Shown: positions 13,358-20,832 of the stretch, piece after piece
Position numbering within the stretch: position 1 is the first letter of the stretch
How the letters are laid out: every line of letters starts with the position of its first letter
Origin: Chloroflexota bacterium
GTDB lineage: Bacteria; Chloroflexota; Dormibacteria; Dormibacterales; Dormibacteraceae
DNA length: 33,915 nt
Direction: 5' to 3'
Assembly: GCA_005889495.1 (NCBI GenBank)
Contig: VBHA01000166.1
Span: 1 to 33,915, forward strand
Notes under the pieces: model-generated
What the model was told of the DNA's origin: nothing
The model's input: the letters and a program-made list of their open reading frames with translations, nothing else
Databases searched by the model: none
Program-made: the position numbers and the translations under genes

Positions 13358-14539
13358 ATGAGCAAGGGCGGCTTTTCCGACCGGCGGCTGCGTCGCATGC
13401 ACGACGTGCTCGCGGCGTATGTCGAACGCGGAGAGCTGCCCGGGCTCATCACGCTGGTGAGCCGGCGCGGCGACGTCCACGTCGATTGCGTCGGTTACGA
13501 GCGCGACACGATCTTTCGCATCTCATCGATGTCCAAGCCGGTGACCGCCGTCGCCGCGATGATCCTGATCGAGGAGGGGGTCATTCGGCTCGACGACCCG
13601 GTGGATGGTTTTCTGCCGGAGCTCGCGAACATCAAGGTCCTTCGGCGGGTCGACTCGCCGCTCGATGACGTCGTCCCGGTCAACCGGGCGATCATGGTGC
13701 GCGACCTGCTCACGTTCACGCTCGGCACCGGGCTGATCTTCGCCTTGCCGGGCACCTATCCGATCCAGGAGGCGATCGACCAGGCGGGTCTCGGTCCGGG
13801 CGCTCCAGATCCATCGCGACAGCCGGCGCCAGACGAGTGGATCCGGCGGCTGGCGTCGCTGCCGCTCCTCTACCAGCCTGGCGACCGCTGGATGTACAAC
13901 ATCGGTTCGGAGGTCCTGAGCGTCCTGATCTCGCGCGCGTCAGGCCGGCGGCTGGACGACTTCATGCGCGAGCGCATCTTCGACCCCCTCGGAATGCGCG
14001 ACACGGGCTTCTGGGTCTCCGAAGACGCGATCGATCGCCTGGTCACGAGCCACGCGCTCGACACGACGGGCAAGCTCGTGCTCAACGACGCCGCCCGTGG
14101 CGGCAGTTGGAGCCGGCCGCCGGCCTTTCCGTCCGGAGCGGGGGGACTGGTTTCGACTGCCGATGACTTCGCGAGATTCGGCGAGATGATGCTCAACCAC
14201 GGTTCGCTGGACGGAACCCGCATCCTCAGCCGGCCGACCGTCGAGACGATGACCTCCGATCAGCTGACCTCAGACCAGAAGGCTCGCACGCCGTGGCTGC
14301 CGGGATATTTCGAAACTCACGGCTGGGGCTTCGGCATGTCGGTCGTGACTCGAAGGGACGAGATCGCCTCGAGCATCGGCAAGTACGGCTGGGACGGCGG
14401 CATGGGCACGTCCTGGTACTCCGACCCTGCCGAGGAGATGGTGACGATCCTGATGACCCAGGTGAGCTGGAGCTCGCCCAACCCCCCGAACGTGTTTCGT
14501 GACTTCTGGACCCTGTCCTATTCCGCGATCGACGACTGA
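13358..14539 (+). CDS. Serine hydrolase, class C beta-lactamase family
   Basis: SxxK motif ISSMSKPVTA, YNIGSEVL (YxN), HGWGFGMSV, WDGGMGTSWYSDP. Confidence 0.92.
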   Translation: MSKGGFSDRRLRRMHDVLAAYVERGELPGLITLVSRRGDVHVDCVGYERDTIFRISSMSKPVTAVAAMILIEEGVIRLDDPVDGFLPELANIKVLRRVDSPLDDVVPVNRAIMVRDLLTFTLGTGLIFALPGTYPIQEAIDQAGLGPGAPDPSRQPAPDEWIRRLASLPLLYQPGDRWMYNIGSEVLSVLISRASGRRLDDFMRERIFDPLGMRDTGFWVSEDAIDRLVTSHALDTTGKLVLNDAARGGSWSRPPAFPSGAGGLVSTADDFARFGEMMLNHGSLDGTRILSRPTVETMTSDQLTSDQKARTPWLPGYFETHGWGFGMSVVTRRDEIASSIGKYGWDGGMGTSWYSDPAEEMVTILMTQVSWSSPNPPNVFRDFWTLSYSAIDD

Positions 14540-14543
14540 GCCC

Positions 14544-15608
14544 TCAGGACCGCGCCTGGTTCTGGAGGAAGGCGACAAGGCGCTCCACGTCGCCCTCGTC
14601 GTTCCACCACCCGACTGACGCCCGCAGCCAGCCGTCCGGGAGGTTGCGGATGACGACCTCCGTCGCCTCCGCATCCTTCACGAGCTGGGCGGGGTCGCCC
14701 GGGACGCGAAACGAGATCAGCGTCCCCTGGCCGGCCTCGGTGCGCACCTCGACGCCGGCCGCCAGCAACGACTCTCGACAGTGAGTGACCAGGCGTGCTG
14801 CGCGCTCGAACCCCCACTCCGGAATCTCGGCCAGCGCGGCCAGCAGCCCCGCCACCATCGCCGGCGCAAGGTGCACCAGCCCCACCCGGCGTGCGTCGGT
14901 GTAGGCATGGGCGGCGAAGCTCTGGACCTGGGGGCGAAGCCGCTCGTGGTCGGCGACGTACAGCGCGCCGGTCGTCTCCGGACCGCAGAGCCACTTCTGG
15001 CCGGACACGGTGTACCAGTCCGCGACCGATGCGTCGACCGGGATCGCTCCCGCCGATTGCGCGCCGTCCACGAGCAGCGGCACGCCGGTGGCCCGCTTGA
15101 TCTCGGCGAGCGGAAGCACGTGCCCGTTGAGCCAGAGCACGTGCGAAAGCGCGATCAGGCTGGTACGCGGCGTGACCTCGTCGAGGATCGCCCGCAGCGA
15201 CTCCGCGGCCGGCCTTTCCATCAACCTGGCCTGCTTGATCCGCGCCCCCGAGGCGAGCAGAGGCATGGAGAGACCCGGGTGCTCGGCGTCGGTGGTGACG
15301 ACCTCGTCCTCCGGGCCGAGGCGCAGGCCGCTGATGACGATGTTGCAGCCTTCGGTGGTCGAGGCGGTGAGCAGCATGTTGTCGGCCGGCACCCCGATCA
15401 GCGACCCGATCCGCGCTCGCAGCTCTGTCTCCGCCGGCGCGCCAGACTCCCACGTGCTGACTGCGCCGCGCCCGCGCTCCAGCGCCACCGCCTGCGCGGC
15501 CTGCATCGCCTCCACCGTCCGGCGCGAGAGCGGTCCGACCGAGCCGGCGTTCAGGTAGGCACGGCGCTCGAGGACAGGAAAGAGGGCCCGGGCTTCGGCG
15601 GGCGTCAT
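14544..15608 (-). CDS. Aminotransferase class V-fold PLP enzyme
   Basis: MTPAEARALFPVLERRAYLNAGSVGPLSRRTVEAMQ; LTASTTEGCNIVISGL; PLAEIKRATGVPLLVDGAQSAGAIPVD; SGQKWLCGPETTGALYV (PLP Lys). Confidence 0.9.
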   Translation of the reverse strand: MTPAEARALFPVLERRAYLNAGSVGPLSRRTVEAMQAAQAVALERGRGAVSTWESGAPAETELRARIGSLIGVPADNMLLTASTTEGCNIVISGLRLGPEDEVVTTDAEHPGLSMPLLASGARIKQARLMERPAAESLRAILDEVTPRTSLIALSHVLWLNGHVLPLAEIKRATGVPLLVDGAQSAGAIPVDASVADWYTVSGQKWLCGPETTGALYVADHERLRPQVQSFAAHAYTDARRVGLVHLAPAMVAGLLAALAEIPEWGFERAARLVTHCRESLLAAGVEVRTEAGQGTLISFRVPGDPAQLVKDAEATEVVIRNLPDGWLRASVGWWNDEGDVERLVAFLQNQARS

Positions 15609-15745
15609 TTGACGGGCGAGTAGAAGCGGCAGGGCGGCGATTCGGCCGTGGTGTGGAAGTTCCAGTGCCGGCACCAGGCTGTGCCGTCGAACTTCCGGCA
15701 CGAACCGCAGGTGACCCGTGGGCTCTCCACGCGCGTCTTCTTCAT
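15605..15745 (-). CDS. Cys-rich microprotein (46 aa), putative metal binding
   Basis: MKKTRVESPRVTCGSCRKFDGTAWCRHWNFHTTAESPPCRFYSPVK; CxxC-x8-C-x13-C pattern; stop overlaps the aminotransferase ATG (ATGA). Confidence 0.6.
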   Translation of the reverse strand: MKKTRVESPRVTCGSCRKFDGTAWCRHWNFHTTAESPPCRFYSPVK

Positions 15746-15780
15746 GTGGTGCTGCGGTTTCTCGCCCGGGAATGATTCCT

Positions 15781-16433
15781 TCAGAGCTGCGAGCGGACCT
15801 CCCATAGCTCGGGATAGAAACGTTTGCCGAGGGTGCTGCGCAGGTACTGCGCGCCAGTGCTGCCGCCCGTGCCGGTCTTGCTGCCGATCTGCCTTTCGAC
15901 CATCAGCACGTGTCTCGACCGCCAGTGGGCAAACGCCTCATCGTGGTCGAGCAGCGCCTCGCAAAGGTCGAACAGGTCGCCATGTCCCTCGCGATCGCGG
16001 AAGATCTCGAGCAGGGAAGGCGACCCGCGCCGTTCCACCAAGGCGTGAAAGGCGTCGTCCACCGTCGGCTCCTCGAGCCGCTTGCGCAAGCGCGCCATCT
16101 CCTCGGGGCTCGCCTCCAGCCGGGCGCGAGGAAGTCCTGGGGCGACATCGTCTCCAGGACCTCGATCTGCTCGATCAGCAGCCTCTCGATCACGTAGACG
16201 CGATGCAGGTGATGCCGGGCGAAGAAGACATGGTCCGCCGCGATCTCGTCGCGGGCTGCCTCGAGCTCGAACAGGATCACCTTGAACCAGAGCTCGTAGG
16301 CCTGGTGGGCGACGATGAAAAGAAGCTCGTCATGCTCCTTGCTGAGGCCCTGCTGCAGCGACAGCAGCTGCGGGACCTTGAGATACGTGCCGTAGGAAAG
16401 CTCTCGGCCCTCCTCGCCGAACCGCCGCGACAC
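15781..16433 (-). pseudogene. kynA: Tryptophan 2,3-dioxygenase, frameshifted with internal deletion
   Basis: N-part LSYGTYLKVPQLLSLQQGLSKEHDELLFIVAHQAYELWFKVILFELEAARDEI...LETMSPQDFL in one frame; C-part ARLRKRLEEPTVDDAFHALVERRG...RHVLMVERQIGSKTGTGGSTGAQYLRSTLGKRFYPELWEVRSQL in another. The TDO core FRxxLxPASGFQSxQFRxxE is absent at the junction (~16115-16132). GTG start 1 nt after the purH stop. Confidence 0.8.
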
Positions 16434-16434
16434 G

Positions 16435-17961
16435 CTAGTGCCTGAAGTGACGGCGGCCCGTCGCGACCATCGCAATGCCGGCCGCGTCCGCGGCTGCGAC
16501 GACATCCGCGTCCTTCATCGAACCGCCTGGCTGAATCACAGCCGTCACACCCGCGCGCACGCCAAGCTCGAGCCCGTCCGGAAACGGAAAGAAGGCATCC
16601 GATGCCATGACCGCTCCGGCCGACCGTTCACCGGCCCGGTTCACGGCCAGCTGCACGGCTTCGACGCGCGACATCTGCCCCGCCCCGACGCCGACCGCCG
16701 CGCCGTCTTTGAACAGGACGATGGCGTTCGACTTCACGTGCTTCACGGCGGTCCACGCGAGCCCGAGCTGAGTCCATTCGTCCTCGGTCGGAGCGCGACG
16801 CGTCACCGTCTGGCACGAAGCGCGGTCGAAGCGCGCGCGGTCCCACTCCTGGACGAGGAAACCGCCCTCGACCGAGCGCACGTCGAAGTCGAACAGGTCA
16901 CCACGCGGCGGTGCGGCGGCCAGCACGATCATGTTCTTGCGCCGCGCCAGCACGTCTTTGGCCTCGGCCATGACCTCCGGGGCGATCACCACGTGGGTCA
17001 CGATCTGCACGATCTGCTCAGCGGTCGCGCGGTCGAGCGGCCGGTTGACAGCAACGATGCCGCCGAAAGCCGAGACCCGGTCGCATTCGTACGCCTTCAG
17101 GTACGCGGTGACGAGGTCCGCCGCCACGGCGAGCCCGCACGGGTTCATGTGCTTGACGATCGCGGCCGCCGGGTCCTCGTAGTCCATCACCAGCTTGATC
17201 GCCGCCGAGGCGTCCTGGATATTGTTGAAGCCGGGCGCCGCGCCCTGCACCTGCTCGGCGCCGCCGAGGCCGCCCGGGTCGGGCCCGAGCCGGTAGAACG
17301 CAGCCTTCTGATGCTCGTTCTCCCCGTACTTCAGCGGCTGCGCCAGCAGGCCGGCGATCGAGATCTCTGGCGGGAAGCCGTTGCCGCCCTCGCGCCTGAG
17401 ATAGGCGGCGATCCAGGCGTCGTACGCCGACGTGTGCGCATAAGCCTCGGCCGCCAGCCTCTTGCGCCCGGCCTCGTCCAGCGTGCCTTCGTTCAAGGCA
17501 CCGAGGACGTCCGAGTATCGGTTCGGGCGGACGACGACCACCACCGACACGTGGTTCTTGGCCGCCGCGCGGATCATCGCGGGCCCGCCGATGTCGATCT
17601 GCTCCACCGCCTGCTCGAAGGTGACGCCGTCGCGCAGGACCGTCTCGACAAACGGATAGAGGTTGCAGCAGACCAGGTCGATCTGGCGCAGGCCGTGCTC
17701 CGCGAGGGCGGAAATGTGCTCTGGCCTGTCACGCCGCGCCAGGATGCCGGCGTGGACGCCTGGGTGAAGCGTCTTGACCCGGCCGTCCATCATCTCGGGA
17801 AAGCCTGTGAGGTCGCTGACAGGCTGGACATCGAGCCCGGCGTCCTGCAGCACCTGCATCGTGGTCCCCGTGGCAAACAGCTCGTAGCCCAGGCGCTGGA
17901 GCCCGCGCGCAAAGCCGGCCACGCCCGTCTTGTCGCTAACGGAGAGAAGAGCTGCCGGCAA
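16435..17961 (-). CDS. purH: Bifunctional AICAR formyltransferase / IMP cyclohydrolase
   Basis: 508 aa; LLSVSDKTG, GGRVKTLHP-like DGRVKTLHPGVHAGIL, PLKYGENEHQ, KHMNPCGLA, ASDAFFPFPDG. Confidence 0.96.
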   Translation of the reverse strand: MPAALLSVSDKTGVAGFARGLQRLGYELFATGTTMQVLQDAGLDVQPVSDLTGFPEMMDGRVKTLHPGVHAGILARRDRPEHISALAEHGLRQIDLVCCNLYPFVETVLRDGVTFEQAVEQIDIGGPAMIRAAAKNHVSVVVVVRPNRYSDVLGALNEGTLDEAGRKRLAAEAYAHTSAYDAWIAAYLRREGGNGFPPEISIAGLLAQPLKYGENEHQKAAFYRLGPDPGGLGGAEQVQGAAPGFNNIQDASAAIKLVMDYEDPAAAIVKHMNPCGLAVAADLVTAYLKAYECDRVSAFGGIVAVNRPLDRATAEQIVQIVTHVVIAPEVMAEAKDVLARRKNMIVLAAAPPRGDLFDFDVRSVEGGFLVQEWDRARFDRASCQTVTRRAPTEDEWTQLGLAWTAVKHVKSNAIVLFKDGAAVGVGAGQMSRVEAVQLAVNRAGERSAGAVMASDAFFPFPDGLELGVRAGVTAVIQPGGSMKDADVVAAADAAGIAMVATGRRHFRH

Positions 17962-18508
17962 GCCGCGCCTCCATCATGCGTACTCCCTGGGGCAGGATCC
18001 GGTGCTCCGCCTCCTGGACGCGCCGGCGTAGAGCATCGACGGTGTCACCTTCCAGGATGGGCACCGCCTCCTGGAGCAGGATCGGGCCCGCGTCGAGCTC
18101 GGCGGTGACGACGTGGACCGTCGCGCCGGTCCGCGTGGCGCCGGCGGCGAGCGCCTGCTCGATGGCGTCCATGCCGCCGCCGAACTCCGGCAGGAGAGAA
18201 GGATGGACGTTGACGATCCTGCCCTCGAACGCGTCGAGAAACGGTGCCGTGTGGATGCGGTCGTATCCGGCGTCGACGACGAGCTCCACGCGGCGCTCGA
18301 GAAAGAAGTCTCGCATCGCGGCATCCCGCTGCTCGGCGGAGGCGAAGGACTTCTGCGAAAGCTCCGCGACCGGGATCCCGGTCTGCCTCGCGTATTCCAA
18401 AGCCGGGCATGAAGGGCGGTTGGTCGCGACTCCGACGACATCGAATCCGCGCTCGACGAGGTTGCGCAGGTTGGTTCCCTGGCCGGAGACGCAGACCCCG
18501 AGCCTCAG
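17936..18508 (-). CDS. purN: Phosphoribosylglycinamide formyltransferase
   Basis: LRLGVCVSGQGTNLRNLVERGFDVVGVATNRPS...GRIVNVHPSLLPEFGG...TGATVHVVTAELDAGPILLQEAVPI. No ATG/GTG/TTG near the domain start; a CTG at 18508 overlaps the purM stop (CTGA). Confidence 0.85.
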   Translation of the reverse strand: MRLGVCVSGQGTNLRNLVERGFDVVGVATNRPSCPALEYARQTGIPVAELSQKSFASAEQRDAAMRDFFLERRVELVVDAGYDRIHTAPFLDAFEGRIVNVHPSLLPEFGGGMDAIEQALAAGATRTGATVHVVTAELDAGPILLQEAVPILEGDTVDALRRRVQEAEHRILPQGVRMMEARLAGSSSLR

Positions 18509-19320
18509 CTGACCTTCACCCGGTCCGGGCCTGACTGCTTCACGACCTCGCCCACGACCGTGACCTCGGCCGGAACGTCTGTCGGATCCACGACGAGGAT
18601 CATCCCGAGTCCCATGTTGAACGTTCCCCACATCTCATCGTCGGAGACGCGGCCCCGCTTGCGAATCTCCTCGAAGATCGGAGGCGCTTCCCAGGCGCCT
18701 TTGCGCACGGACGCGGCCAGGCCGCCGGGCAGGCAGCGAGGCAGGTTGCCGGTGATGCCTCCGCCCGTGATGTGCGCCGCGCCCTTCCAACGGATCTTCC
18801 GGAGGTCATCGAGGTAGGAGAGATGCGGCGCCATCAGCCTTTCGGCCAGGCGGCCGGCCAGCGGCACGCCTTCGAACACCTTGCGCGCCAGCGAGTACCC
18901 ATTCGTGTGGAGCCCGCTCGAGGGCAGCCCGACCAAGACGTCGCCTGCGTGCACCGAATCGCGACGATGGTCCGCTTCGACCAGGCCGACGATGAACCCC
19001 GCCAGGTCGTAGTCGCCGAGCGCATACATCCCAGGCATCTCCGCCGTCTCGCCTCCGAGCAGGGCGCATCCCGCCGCGCGGCAGGCCTCGGTCATCCCCT
19101 CCACCAGGGAAGTGAACACAAGGGGGTCGAGCTTGCCGGTCGCGAAGTAATCGAGGAAGAACAGCGGCCGCGCGCCGGCCGTCGCGATGTCGTTGACGCA
19201 GTGGTTGACGATGTCCAGGCCGATGACGGCCGCGATCAGCGGCTTGATACGCTCGAGCGCCCGCTCGTAGGCCTCGATGTCGACGCCCGCCGCGGCGTAC
19301 GAAAGTCCCTCGGAGGTCAC
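18505..19320 (-). CDS. purM: Phosphoribosylformylglycinamidine cyclo-ligase, internally shortened (probably non-functional or artefact)
   Basis: MTSEGLSYAAAGVDIEAYERALERIKPLIAA|VIGLDIVNHCVNDIATAGARPLFFLDYFATGKLD...GGETAEMPGMY. The ~49-aa stretch that normally lies between RIKPL and the IGIDLVxxCVND motif (including the GTDGVGTKL loop) is missing in frame. Confidence 0.9.
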   Translation of the reverse strand: MTSEGLSYAAAGVDIEAYERALERIKPLIAAVIGLDIVNHCVNDIATAGARPLFFLDYFATGKLDPLVFTSLVEGMTEACRAAGCALLGGETAEMPGMYALGDYDLAGFIVGLVEADHRRDSVHAGDVLVGLPSSGLHTNGYSLARKVFEGVPLAGRLAERLMAPHLSYLDDLRKIRWKGAAHITGGGITGNLPRCLPGGLAASVRKGAWEAPPIFEEIRKRGRVSDDEMWGTFNMGLGMILVVDPTDVPAEVTVVGEVVKQSGPDRVKVS

Positions 19321-19342
19321 ACTTTCGCGAGCTGGGGCGTCG

Positions 19343-19443
19343 CGGGCTCGAATTGCATCTGTCCCCCCACGCTTCGCGTGGGGACCCCGGCAGGTAAAGA
19401 CATCAGGTTCTCACCGCACTTAGTACGGGCTCGAATTGCATCT
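19343..19443. repeat. 18-bp direct repeat bracketing an inserted segment with a strong hairpin, purF/purM junction
   Basis: CGGGCTCGAATTGCATCT at 19343-19360 and exactly at 19426-19443; hairpin CCCCACGC-TTC-GCGTGGGG lies in the spacer. Confidence 0.85.
19361..19385. other. GC-rich stem-loop between purF and purM
   Basis: gtCCCCccacgcttcgcgtggGGac; 8-bp perfect stem CCCCACGC/GCGTGGGG with loop TTC; no T-tract visible next to it. Confidence 0.7.
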
Positions 19444-20830
19444 TGTCCATTTCTAACTGTTGCGGCACGGGCACCGGGTAGGACCCGTCGAAGCACGCCC
19501 GGCAGAACTCCCCCGCGGCGCCTCGCCCAATGGCGCGGATGAGGCCGGGGATGGAGAGGTAGTGCAGCGAGTCGGCGCCGATCTGCTTGCGCACCTCGTC
19601 GACCGAGCGCCCGGCGGCGATCAGCTCCTTGGTCGAGCCGATGTCCACCCCCATGAAGCAAGGGAAGCGCATGGGCGGACTCGAGATCCGCATGTGGATC
19701 TCGCTGGCGCCGGCGGCGCGAAGGCGTTCGATGATGCGGCTCGACGTCGTCCCGCGCACGATCGAGTCGTCGACCGCGATCACGCGCTTGCCCTTGATCG
19801 ACCGCGGCAGAGGGTTGAGCTTCAGCATGACCCCGGCCTCGCGCAGCGACTGGTCCGGCTGGATGAAGGTGCGGTTGATGTAGCGGCTCTTCATCAACGC
19901 TTCGCGAAACGGAATCCCAGAGGCTTCCGCGTAGCCGATCGCCGCGGGCGTGCCCGAGTCGGGGAAGGGGACCACCATGTCCGCCTCGACCGGGGCTTCC
20001 TGCGCGAGCTCGTGGCCCATGCGGATGCGCGCGTCCTCCAGCTCGCAGTTCTTGAGGATCGAGTCGGGGCGGGCGAAGTAGATGAACTCGAAGACGCACA
20101 TCGCGTGCTTGTTCGACGTCTGGAAGGTGAGGCTGTGCACGCCGTGCTCGTCCATCACGACCATCTCCCCGGGCTGGACCTCGCGGACGAAGGTCGCGCG
20201 CACGGTGTCCAGCGCGCACGTCTCCGACGCGACCACGTGCGCCGGCTGGCCGGGCAGTGGGATGTAGCCGATGCACAGCGGCCGGAACCCAAACGGGTCG
20301 CGCAGCGCGATCAGCTGGTTGGGCGTGATGATGCCGCACGAGTAGGCGCCGACGATGCGCGCGAACGTGCGCCGGATCACATCTTCCCAGGACTTGCCGT
20401 GCGTGCTCTCGATCAGTCTCGCCATGACCTCGGTGTCGAGCGCCGTCTCGAAACCGACTCCCTGGTCTATGAGCTGCGCCCGCAGAGAGTCCGCGTTGAG
20501 CAGGTTGCCGTTGTGAGCGATCGCGCCGGGGCCGAGGGTCGGATGGTGGAAGGGGAGCGGATGCGCGTTCTCCGCCCGGCTCGATCCGGTGGTCGAGTAG
20601 CGCGTGTGGCCGAGGGCGATCATCGATCCTTCGCCCAGCTCCTTGATCGTGGCCGGCGAGAAGACCTGGGCGACGAGTCCCATGTCGCGCTGCACGCGCA
20701 CGGATGAGCCGTCCGAGACGGCGATCCCGGCCGACTCCTGGCCGCGGTGCTGGAGGGCGAACAGCCCGAAGTAGGTGAGGTTGGCGACGTCGATGCCCTG
20801 CTTGGCGCAGATCCCGAAGACGCCGCACAT
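19403..20830 (-). CDS. purF: Amidophosphoribosyltransferase
   Basis: MCGVFGICAKQG (N-terminal catalytic Cys), LQHRGQESAGIAV, HTRYSTTGSS, VIAVDDSIVRGTTSSRII. ATG at 20830. Confidence 0.96.
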   Translation of the reverse strand: MCGVFGICAKQGIDVANLTYFGLFALQHRGQESAGIAVSDGSSVRVQRDMGLVAQVFSPATIKELGEGSMIALGHTRYSTTGSSRAENAHPLPFHHPTLGPGAIAHNGNLLNADSLRAQLIDQGVGFETALDTEVMARLIESTHGKSWEDVIRRTFARIVGAYSCGIITPNQLIALRDPFGFRPLCIGYIPLPGQPAHVVASETCALDTVRATFVREVQPGEMVVMDEHGVHSLTFQTSNKHAMCVFEFIYFARPDSILKNCELEDARIRMGHELAQEAPVEADMVVPFPDSGTPAAIGYAEASGIPFREALMKSRYINRTFIQPDQSLREAGVMLKLNPLPRSIKGKRVIAVDDSIVRGTTSSRIIERLRAAGASEIHMRISSPPMRFPCFMGVDIGSTKELIAAGRSVDEVRKQIGADSLHYLSIPGLIRAIGRGAAGEFCRACFDGSYPVPVPQQLEMDKMQFEPVLSAVRT

Positions 20831-20832
20831 GA

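Noticed and set aside
13430-13560. Possible small deletion near HVDCVGYERDTIFRISSMSK in the serine hydrolase
   Set aside because: Spacing looks about 10 residues shorter than homologues I recall, but this region varies and the SxxK and downstream motifs are intact; not strong enough to add to the deletion set.
15781-16098. Programmed frameshifting to explain the split TDO
   Set aside because: The two frames do not add up to a complete protein; conserved residues are physically missing, so a frameshift alone cannot restore it.
16438-18108. 556-aa plus-strand ORF opposite purH
   Set aside because: Antisense artefact; purH in the opposite frame is complete and recognisable.
19361-19385. Hairpin after purF as a rho-independent terminator
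   Set aside because: No T-tract on either side and the operon continues into purM; better explained as part of the inserted repeat.
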